Shown here piece by piece: positions 1 through 5,656 of a DNA stretch of 15,256 nucleotides. Under the pieces are notes generated by a model. That model was not told the origin of the DNA. It saw only the letters and a list, made by a program, of their open reading frames with translations, and searched no databases. The stretch is from Chloroflexia bacterium (GTDB lineage: Bacteria; Chloroflexota; Chloroflexia; Thermomicrobiales; UBA6265), in NCBI GenBank assembly GCA_013698495.1, contig JACCUV010000215.1, positions 1 to 15,256 on the forward strand, read 5' to 3'. The translations under genes were made by a program, and so were the position numbers. Numbering within the stretch: the first letter of the stretch is position 1; each line of letters starts with the position of its first letter.

Positions 1-292
1 ATTTACCTTCGGATCATCGAGCAAGGAAACGATTTCCGTTACGAAGGAGTGGTTCCCTTTGAGCCGCAAAGAGTGGAGACTGTAGAACCCTCCCGGTTTT
101 GGTCGTCAGTCGTGGGTACGACGATTGACTCATGATCCGAACGACACCGTTCTCTGTGGTCGGACAGGTTAGCCAATTCTGGTGCCCCGTTTCCCGGCAC
201 CGGGCGCTCGCCCGACGATGAAAGTCGCGTTCCCGGTCAAGGATGCCAATAAGGATATTGACGTCCAACAGGTAGGCGGCAAATGGTTTCAT
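1..292 (-). pseudogene. VapC-like PIN-domain toxin, frameshifted and cut by the window edge
   Basis: This is the start of a PIN-domain ribonuclease toxin of the VapC type, the partner of the RHH antitoxins beside it. The ATG at 292 opens with MKPFAAYLLDVNILIGILD, the usual PIN start with the first acidic residue (D in LLDVN). It is followed by the TCPTTENGVVRIMS block, which supplies the conserved glutamate (TENG). After about residue 70 (RVLQS) the open frame gives sequence unlike the family and stops at TGA (16-14). Skipping one base near 75-76 switches to a frame reading HSLRLKGNHSF followed by VTEIVSLLDD, which matches the expected C-terminal block (compare GHRFWPDD-SLL in relatives) and stays open to the window edge. 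A one-base insertion, perhaps an extra C in the CC at 76-75, is the simplest explanation. The toxin is probably inactive as written. A sequencing error is possible, although neighbouring genes are intact. Family assignment is confident; the loss of function is inferred. Confidence 0.72.
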
Positions 293-514
293 CCCTGAGC
301 CTGTTGACCAGTTCAAGAGTGATTCTGGGCTCGCCGGGGCGGCGCGGAAAAATTTGACACCTTTCCAGAAGCCGTCCTCACACTCCTCCAATTCAGTCTC
401 AAGGCCGCGGCGCGCGATTTCGCCAAGCGCCTCGCCGACGGTGACTCCCTGTGCTTCGGCCCTCTGCCTGGCTGCGGCTAGCACGTCATCTGGAATGGTC
501 AAAGTTGTTCGCAT
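293..514 (-). pseudogene. RHH antitoxin (VapB-like), frameshifted at a T5 tract and fused in frame to the toxin
   Basis: The ATG at 514 begins MRTTLTIPDDVLAAARQRAE, a typical ribbon-helix-helix DNA-binding start (beta strand TTLTI, then a helix) followed by a GEIARRGLE segment. After GVKFF (near 348-352) the open frame reads RAAPASPESLLNW and continues straight into the toxin ATG at 292, which would make a 166-aa fusion. A minus-one shift on the T5 tract gives PRRPGEPRITLELVNRLRDE, the usual toxin-binding tail. That tail aligns residue for residue, without gaps, with the tail of the intact paralogue next door (PSRAFTRKVTVEDVNELLDE). The corrected frame does not stop at once but runs to a TGA at 239-237, inside the toxin. 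The gene starts 18 nt after the stop of the upstream antitoxin. It is probably a decayed antitoxin; slippage on the T tract rescuing some product cannot be ruled out. Confidence 0.72.
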
Positions 515-532
515 GGCTTCATTTCACCGTGG

Positions 533-781
533 TCAGAATCGCTCGGACTCATCCAACAGTTCGTTCACGTCTTCGACGGTCACCTTGCGCGTGAAGGCTC
601 GGCTCGGCAGAAGCTTGATCCCGTTCCGATATTCGGGTGACCGGTCCTTGGTTGCCAAGCCCTCCCGCATCATGTCGGAGACAACTTTGCCGAGCGTTTC
701 GCTCCGTGCCTCGGCTCGTTCCCTCGCGGTCTGCAGCATGTCCAGGTCAATCGTCAATGTTGTGCGCATGGTCTCAGTCAT
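533..781 (-). CDS. Intact RHH-type antitoxin (VapB-like), without its own toxin
   Basis: This 82-aa protein has the ribbon-helix-helix antitoxin layout. MRTTLTIDLDMLQTARERAE (residues 5-24) forms the DNA-binding strand and first helix, a charged middle section follows, and the tail KVTVEDVNELLDESE is the toxin-wrapping region. Its N-terminus is clearly related to that of the damaged antitoxin immediately downstream (shared MRTTLTI, AR.RAEA and R.GL). The ATG at 781 is preceded by AGGAGG (800-795) with a 13-nt spacer, somewhat long. The second methionine at 769 is even further from the Shine-Dalgarno, so 781 is preferred. No toxin gene lies between it and the next antitoxin, so it is either an orphan or the surviving antitoxin for the PIN toxin downstream. 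It probably represses its own promoter through the TGATGNN repeats at 820-840. The family is confident; the pairing is inferred. Confidence 0.82.
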   Translation of the reverse strand: MTETMRTTLTIDLDMLQTARERAEARSETLGKVVSDMMREGLATKDRSPEYRNGIKLLPSRAFTRKVTVEDVNELLDESERF

Positions 782-799
782 GGTGACAACTTCGCCTCC

Positions 800-840
800 T
801 GATGCCAGTATACGGAGGGCGCATCAAACATCAGGCATCA
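800..840 (-). promoter_or_regulatory. Antitoxin promoter with tandem TGATGNN heptads (candidate RHH operator)
   Basis: Read on the minus strand from 840 to 820, three heptads follow one another without a gap: TGATGCC, TGATGTT and TGATGCG. A fourth copy of the first heptad lies in inverted orientation at 806-800 (GGCATCA on the minus strand), making a perfect 7-bp inverted repeat with 840-834. A TATACT element, a good -10 box, lies between at 812-807. The heptads therefore sit where the -35 region would be, and no good -35 hexamer is visible. Arrays of short repeats over the promoter are typical operators of RHH antitoxins, so autorepression is the likely role. The repeats are directly visible; the binding is inferred. 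Confidence 0.55.
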
Positions 841-888
841 CGAACCGCCGGGTCTGGTTGATCTGGACTCCCGAAGTCAGGTCACTCA

Positions 889-897
889 TGCTAGAAT
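889..897 (+). promoter_or_regulatory. Extended -10 promoter candidate for bipA
   Basis: TGCTAGAAT matches an extended -10 element (TGn followed by TAGAAT, one mismatch to TATAAT). No recognisable -35 hexamer lies 16-18 nt upstream, which is tolerated for extended -10 promoters. Transcription from it would give a leader of roughly 115 nt before the bipA ATG at 1021. It points away from the antitoxin promoter, so the two genes would be divergently transcribed from the same short region. Confidence 0.4.
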
Positions 898-1020
898 CAC
901 CATGACAAAGTGAATTGTTTTACAGAGACGACCCGTGCTGTGGCGGCATGGGTCTTCCCACGCGCCACCCTCCCGCCTCTCACGCCTCGCATTGCCTGCC
1001 TACCGAAAGTGCCCTCCCCT

Positions 1021-2883
1021 ATGACCACCGCTGTTGACATCGTGCGCCGTACCGACCTGCGCAACATCGCGATCATCGCACACGTCGATCATGGCAAAAC
1101 CACGCTCGTCGACGGTTTGCTCAAGCAGGCGCACATCTTCCGCGATCCGGATGCCGCCGGCGTCCTGATTATGGATTCCAACGATCTCGAACGCGAACGC
1201 GGGATCACGATCCTCGCCAAGAATACGGCGATCGATTACCAGGACGTCAAGATCAACGTGATCGACACACCCGGTCACGCCGACTTCGGGGGCGAGGTCG
1301 AGCGTGTCCTCAACATGGCCGATGGCTGCCTGTTGCTGGTCGATGCCGCCGAGGGTCCGATGCCGCAGACGCGCACGGTTCTCGCTCGGGCCCTCGAAAT
1401 CGGCCTCCGCCCGATCGTCGTCATCAACAAGATCGACAAGAGCGCGGCCAGGATCGACGAGGTCGTCGAGCTCGTCAACGATCTCTTCCTCGATCTCGCC
1501 GTCGATACCTCGCAACTGGAGTTCCCGATCATCTTCGCGATCGGTCGCGAGGGACGAGCCGGATTCGATCCGGCCGATCTCGCGTCCGATCTGCGCCCTC
1601 TGATGGAAACCATTCTCGAAATCGTGCCCGCGCCGGTCGTCGAAGTCGGCGCGCCGTTCCAGATGCTGGTGACATCGATCGATTACGACCTGCACCGCGG
1701 CCGGATCACGATTGGCCGCATTCGCCGCGGCGAGTTGCGCGCCGGCGACACGCTGGCGCTGCTGACTGAGGGCCGGGACCCTGTTTCCGCCAAAATCACC
1801 TCGCTCCAGACATTCGAGGGCCTCGGCCGCCGCGAGATCGAGTTCGCGATGGCGGGCGACCTCGTCGCCCTGACCGGGTTCGCCGACGCAAAGATCGGCT
1901 CAACCCTGACCGATCCCGAACGCCCGGAGGCGCTGCCCGCGGTCGCGATCGAGGAGCCGACGCTCAAGCTGACCTTCGGGGTGAGCACCTCGCCGCTCTC
2001 CGGACGCGACGGTCAGTACTCGACCACCCGCCAACTCGGGGATCGCCTCCAGCGCGAACTCGAGACGAATCTTTCGCTGCGCGTCGAGCCGACCGATCAG
2101 CCGGATGTCTTCTCGATCGCCGGTCGCGGCGAGCTTCACCTCTCGGTCCTGATCGAGACGATGCGCCGCGAGGGCTACGAGTTCCAGGTTTCGCGCCCGG
2201 AGGTAGTGACCCGGCGCGATGCCACCGGTCAAGTCATGGAGCCGGTCGAGCATCTCGTGATCGACGTCATCGAGGAGTTCGTCGGTCAGGTGACCGAGCT
2301 CACCGGCAGTCGCCGGGCCCGCATGCTCGACATGGTCAACGACCGGCGCGGCACCGTGCGGCTCGAGTTCGCGATCCCGACGCGTGGCCTGATCGGCCTG
2401 CGCAACGCGATGTTGACCGCGACCAAGGGCCACGGCACGATGTCATCGCGCCTGATCGACTTCGAACCGTGGATGGGTCCGATCCAGCAAAACCGGAGCG
2501 GCGCCCTGGTCGCTTCGGAATCGGGATTTGCCCTGGGATTCGGCCTCGCCAACGCCCAGGAGCGCGGCATCACCTTCATCGAGCCGGGCACTGAGGTTTA
2601 CGAGGGGATGATCGTCGGCCAGAATCCGCGTCCCACCGACCTCGCCGTCAACGTCTGCCGCGCCAAGAAACTGACCAACATGCGGTCCAGCAACGCCGAT
2701 ATTTCGGTCCGCCTCTCGCCGCCGGTACTGTTCAGCCTGGAACAGTCGCTCGATTTCCTGGCCGATGACGAATTGCTCGAAGTGACCCCGAAAGCGTTGC
2801 GCCTGCGTAAGCGGTACTTGAGTCAGGACGAGCGGGCCAAGCAGAAGAAGCGCTCCGACCAGGCCGCCGCCGTCTTGAACTGA
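1021..2883 (+). CDS. typA: Ribosome-associated translational GTPase BipA/TypA
   Basis: This 620-aa product is a complete BipA/TypA, an EF-G-like GTPase that binds the ribosome and helps 50S assembly and stress adaptation. The G motifs are all present: AHVDHGKTT (residues 20-28), ERERGITI (57-64), DTPGH (82-86) and NKID (136-139). The MDSNDLERERGITILAKNTA block (51-70) is characteristic of BipA rather than EF-G or LepA. The EF-G-like domain II, domains III and V, and the BipA C-terminal domain follow, and total length fits the family (about 605-615). I chose the ATG at 1021 because MTTAVDIVRRTDLRNIAIIA is the usual N-terminus. The frame stays open upstream to a GTG at 910, but those 37 extra residues are unlike the family and neither start has a clear Shine-Dalgarno sequence. 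It appears to be a single-gene unit. Confidence 0.95.
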   Translation: MTTAVDIVRRTDLRNIAIIAHVDHGKTTLVDGLLKQAHIFRDPDAAGVLIMDSNDLERERGITILAKNTAIDYQDVKINVIDTPGHADFGGEVERVLNMADGCLLLVDAAEGPMPQTRTVLARALEIGLRPIVVINKIDKSAARIDEVVELVNDLFLDLAVDTSQLEFPIIFAIGREGRAGFDPADLASDLRPLMETILEIVPAPVVEVGAPFQMLVTSIDYDLHRGRITIGRIRRGELRAGDTLALLTEGRDPVSAKITSLQTFEGLGRREIEFAMAGDLVALTGFADAKIGSTLTDPERPEALPAVAIEEPTLKLTFGVSTSPLSGRDGQYSTTRQLGDRLQRELETNLSLRVEPTDQPDVFSIAGRGELHLSVLIETMRREGYEFQVSRPEVVTRRDATGQVMEPVEHLVIDVIEEFVGQVTELTGSRRARMLDMVNDRRGTVRLEFAIPTRGLIGLRNAMLTATKGHGTMSSRLIDFEPWMGPIQQNRSGALVASESGFALGFGLANAQERGITFIEPGTEVYEGMIVGQNPRPTDLAVNVCRAKKLTNMRSSNADISVRLSPPVLFSLEQSLDFLADDELLEVTPKALRLRKRYLSQDERAKQKKRSDQAAAVLN

Positions 2884-2900
2884 GCATTCCCCCAACCGAC

Positions 2901-2915
2901 GAAGCACGACGCTTC
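2901..2915 (+). terminator. Weak hairpin 18 nt after the bipA stop
   Basis: GAAGC (2901-2905) pairs with GCTTC (2911-2915) around a 5-nt loop. The stem has only five pairs and no T-run follows, so this is at best a weak or factor-assisted terminator. No better candidate lies between bipA and the converging ArsR gene. Confidence 0.2.
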
Positions 2916-2990
2916 ACACCTCGAACAGAATTGGTCCGGGGTGTCAGGCAAGTCATGTGCAATGCGGCGTGGAGACCAACGTAAGGCCGT

Positions 2991-3033
2991 CACCCTGAGC
3001 GTCAGCGAGAGGTGTCAATGGATGCTTGACGCC
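2991..3033. repeat. Structured intergenic segment: CCCTGAGCG-type motif plus an 8-bp hairpin
   Basis: Between the convergent bipA and ArsR genes lies CACCCTGAGCGTCAGCGAG (from 2991), which resembles the short CCTGAGCG-AGCGA-type repeats I remember as scattered between genes in some GC-rich bacterial genomes. Next to it, GGTGTCAA (3011-3018) pairs with TTGACGCC (3026-3033) through eight pairs including one G-T, with a 7-nt loop. It has no T-run on either strand. Repeat status rests on memory, with only one copy in this window; the hairpin is visible directly. Confidence 0.3.
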
Positions 3034-3064
3034 CCATTCAATCGAAAACCCCTCCTTGGGCTGC

Positions 3065-3709
3065 TTATCGCTTCTTGCGTTTGCCGCCGGTAACTTCGGG
3101 GCCGTCCGCGGCTGAATTGTCGGTATCGGCCGCCCCATTGATCGAAACCGTGGATGCGCTCTCAATGCCGGCGAGGATCGAGAAAATCGCCGAGACCCTG
3201 TACGGCTGAACCACGAACACGCCGCGGCTCTCCGTCGTCACCACATCGGCCGCCTGCAGGACCTTGAGGTGATGATAGGCCGCCCCCGTCGTGCCCAGAT
3301 CGAGCTGCTCCACCAAATCCGAAGCGCTGGTCGGCGTGTCCAGAATCGTCTTCAGGATCGCGAGCCGTTGAGGATGACCGATCGCGGCGAGGAGTTGGGC
3401 GGCGGTTTCATCGTCGAGCGCAAGCAGATTGGTGGTGTTGGTTTCCAGGTCCCAACGGTACTCGCGGGCGCCGTTCGCGTCGCGCACCACACCTTGCGAC
3501 ACAATCGAGCCCTGACCATCCCCATCGATGGACAGACCGCTTCGTGACCCGGACGCTGTTGAGGACCTCGAAGACGTGCCTGGCGTTCTCGCGGCGGCAA
3601 CGGCCGATTGCACGGTAACCAGTTCGCGCAGGGCCCAAACCGCTTCGGAGAGGTTCAGTAGCTCGTTGCGAATACTCTCAACCTCGTTCTTGACCTTCTT
3701 GCCCGCCAT
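3065..3709 (-). CDS. ArsR-type winged-helix transcriptional regulator with N-terminal coiled coil
   Basis: This 214-aa regulator starts with a predicted coiled-coil segment (NEVESIRNELLNLSEAVWAL, about residues 8-27). A low-complexity Ser/Gly/Thr linker follows, and then a winged-helix domain in the second half. The domain shows HPQRLAILKTILD (helix 1-2), SASDLVEQL and the recognition-helix region GTTGAAYHHLKVLQAADVV, all typical of the ArsR superfamily. It contains no cysteine and no ELCVC-type motif, so it is not a classical metal sensor. The tail ends in a basic GGKRKKR stretch. I prefer the ATG at 3709, which has GGAAAGG about 7 nt upstream, over an in-frame GTG at 3733 with weaker context. 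A 24-bp dyad at 3744-3767, just upstream, suggests autoregulation. GDPD lies 99 nt or more upstream on the same strand. The effector and targets are unknown. Confidence 0.82.
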   Translation of the reverse strand: MAGKKVKNEVESIRNELLNLSEAVWALRELVTVQSAVAAARTPGTSSRSSTASGSRSGLSIDGDGQGSIVSQGVVRDANGAREYRWDLETNTTNLLALDDETAAQLLAAIGHPQRLAILKTILDTPTSASDLVEQLDLGTTGAAYHHLKVLQAADVVTTESRGVFVVQPYRVSAIFSILAGIESASTVSINGAADTDNSAADGPEVTGGKRKKR

Positions 3710-3743
3710 TGCCCGAACCTTTCCTTCGCTCACGCTTCTGGTT

Positions 3744-3767
3744 TTACGAAGATACCGATTATCGTAA
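3744..3767 (-). promoter_or_regulatory. 24-bp dyad upstream of the ArsR gene, candidate operator
   Basis: TTACGA (3744-3749) and TCGTAA (3762-3767) are perfect inverted arms around a 12-nt centre, which itself keeps symmetric AT pairs (AT at 3752-3753 and 3760-3761). The size and AT-rich arms resemble ArsR/SmtB-type operators. It sits 34 nt upstream of the chosen start, where an autoregulatory site is expected, and overlaps plausible -10 sequence on the minus strand (TACGAT, TATCTT). The dyad is seen; the binding is inferred. Confidence 0.5.
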
Positions 3768-3832
3768 CATGGGGCGCCAACGTCCGATGAGCTGTGGCAA
3801 TGCGAACCCGCGTTGGGGTTGCCCGGCTCTGT

Positions 3833-4555
3833 TCATGTTGGAGGCAGGGCCGCGAGCCCCTCGACGACCGCCCGAGGATCGTCGGTGATGATGCCGTCGA
3901 GTCCGAGGCCGGCAAGACGACCGACATCGCCCATTCGCTCCAACCGCGAGAACACCAGCAGATGATGGCTGTGCGCATGCCGGAGCAAACCTTCGTCCAC
4001 AACACCCCAGGGCACGCTGATTCCGGCTGCGCCCACCCACTGTGCTTCCTCAAAGTACCGCTGGCGATTTGCGGGAGTCCATCCCGCCGGGCGCAGAAGG
4101 GTGACGCGAAGACCGGGCAGTCGTCGCGTCGCGGCGTGAACATCTCGCGGATTTTCAAGCCAGAGCCAGGTTCGGTCTGGCTGGCCGTGGCGCCGGATCG
4201 ACTGGAGCACGGAACCGAGCGCGGCGCGATCTTTGAGGTGGAGGGCAGGTTGGACGCCATCCGGGAACTCCCGAAGCACGGCTTTCACACTCAACACCCT
4301 GTCCGCGTTGGATGAGTCTCGAAGCGGGATGCGATTGAGCAGGAACGACGGCCAAAGTCGCACCCATCCACGAGCGCGCGTCGATCGATGCAGAAACGCA
4401 TCGTGGAACACGACCGGCTGACGGTCGAGCGTGAGCCGGATGTCCAACTCAATCAGGTCTGCACCGCTCGCGGCCGCGAGCCCGATTGCGGAGCGCGCAT
4501 TTTCCACCGCTCGTGGTGTCAACGCACGGTGCGCTACTACCAGCGGCCGAGCCAT
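3833..4555 (-). CDS. Glycerophosphodiester phosphodiesterase family protein
   Basis: This 240-aa protein belongs to the GDPD family, TIM-barrel enzymes that hydrolyse glycerophosphodiesters (deacylated phospholipids) to glycerol-3-phosphate and an alcohol. Key positions are present: AHR (H9, R10) with the following EN (18-19), ELD (E36, D38) and FHD (H51, D52), plus the C-terminal GLDGIITDDP block. The first motif is HRA rather than the usual HRG. No signal peptide or membrane segment is visible, so it is probably cytoplasmic. I chose the ATG at 4555, with GGAGA 7 nt upstream, over the adjacent GTG at 4558. It starts 18 nt after the cydB stop on the same strand, so it is probably co-transcribed with cydAB, although no functional link is obvious. 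The substrate cannot be told from sequence. Confidence 0.85.
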   Translation of the reverse strand: MARPLVVAHRALTPRAVENARSAIGLAAASGADLIELDIRLTLDRQPVVFHDAFLHRSTRARGWVRLWPSFLLNRIPLRDSSNADRVLSVKAVLREFPDGVQPALHLKDRAALGSVLQSIRRHGQPDRTWLWLENPRDVHAATRRLPGLRVTLLRPAGWTPANRQRYFEEAQWVGAAGISVPWGVVDEGLLRHAHSHHLLVFSRLERMGDVGRLAGLGLDGIITDDPRAVVEGLAALPPT

Positions 4556-4573
4556 CACGCATTCTCCGTGGAT

Positions 4574-5656
4574 TCAATGCCCGGCGGCGGGTTGCTCATG
4601 TGCGTCCAGTTCACCGGTTGAAGCTCCGTACTCACCGGTCATTGCCGGATTCTTGCCCTTGAACATGGCGAACAATAGCACCAGCGCGGGGATCAGGATG
4701 ACCGCGCCAAAGCCGTACACGATCAGGTTGACCCTCAGCATCGCATTCGATGCGGCGGAGTTCTCGTAGGTCAGGTCGGGGACGACGAGGTACGGATACT
4801 GGGCCAGCGCCCAGCCGCCGAGCAGAATCGCGATTCCGAGGATCGCGGTGATTCGCGCCAGCCTGAATCGGCGCATCCAGACGGCGACGATCGTAACGAG
4901 GCCAACAGCAACCGCCGCCGGTATTAAGACCCATGTTTCACGGCTCCAAATTCCGTCCCAGATTTGCGGCGCGTCCCGCCGCGCGATTGGCAAGGCGATG
5001 GTCCCCAGCACCGCGAAAGCCACGGCGGCCCCCAGTGCCCGTTTCCTGAAATCTTCCTGAAGGTCGCCCTCGGTTTCGACGCAGAGGTAAACGGCCGCGA
5101 GGTACGCGCACGAGGTGATCGCCAGTAATCCGATCGTGATCGGGAAGGGGCCGAGCCAGGTCGTCCAATAGCTGCTCGTGACGCGGCCGTCGACGATCCG
5201 GATGTTGCCAGATGCGACCGCTCCGGCGCACATCCCGAATAGCATTGGCGTCAGCGCGCTGGTCACCGCGAAGACCACTCCCCAGTTGCGCTGGGCGATG
5301 ATGACATCGTGGGCATAGGCGCGAAAGATGAAGGCGCCGCCCCGCAGCGTGATCCCCACGAGGATCAGACTGAGCGGAACGTAAAGCGCCGTGCTGAGGG
5401 CCGCGAACACGGGTGGGAAGCAACTGAAGGTGAGCACGATCACGAAAATCAGCCAGACGTGGTTCGCCTCCCAGATCGGACCGATCGCACGGGCGATTTC
5501 GAGCTGTTGTTCCTTCGCCCGTTTGCCGCTGGCGAGCAAATCCCAGATTCCGCCGCCAAAGTCTGCCCCTCCAGTGACGGCATAGATCGTGACGCCGGCG
5601 AGCAGCACTGCCCCAATCGCGAACGGCAGATTCAGGGAGAAATCGTCAGGCATCAT
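4574..5656 (-). CDS. cydB: Cytochrome bd ubiquinol oxidase subunit II
   Basis: This 360-aa integral membrane protein is CydB, which with CydA forms the bd-type terminal oxidase that oxidises quinol and reduces oxygen to water without pumping protons. The family signatures GGADFGGGIWDLL (about residues 29-41) and IGPIWEANHVWLIF follow the first helix. Eight to nine hydrophobic helices span the rest, ending in a short hydrophilic tail. Length is close to the usual 335-380. The start at 5656 overlaps the end of cydA by 11 nt and has GAGGAG 9 nt upstream, which suggests translational coupling; a second ATG at 5653 is possible. No CydX-like micropeptide and no cydDC assembly genes are found in the window. 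Confidence 0.95.
   Translation of the reverse strand: MMPDDFSLNLPFAIGAVLLAGVTIYAVTGGADFGGGIWDLLASGKRAKEQQLEIARAIGPIWEANHVWLIFVIVLTFSCFPPVFAALSTALYVPLSLILVGITLRGGAFIFRAYAHDVIIAQRNWGVVFAVTSALTPMLFGMCAGAVASGNIRIVDGRVTSSYWTTWLGPFPITIGLLAITSCAYLAAVYLCVETEGDLQEDFRKRALGAAVAFAVLGTIALPIARRDAPQIWDGIWSRETWVLIPAAVAVGLVTIVAVWMRRFRLARITAILGIAILLGGWALAQYPYLVVPDLTYENSAASNAMLRVNLIVYGFGAVILIPALVLLFAMFKGKNPAMTGEYGASTGELDAHEQPAAGH

Noticed and set aside
1000..1695. Long open frame of 231 codons on the minus strand inside bipA
   Set aside because: It lies opposite a clear, complete BipA gene and its protein is Asp/Arg-rich without a known domain, typical of a GC-rich antisense shadow.
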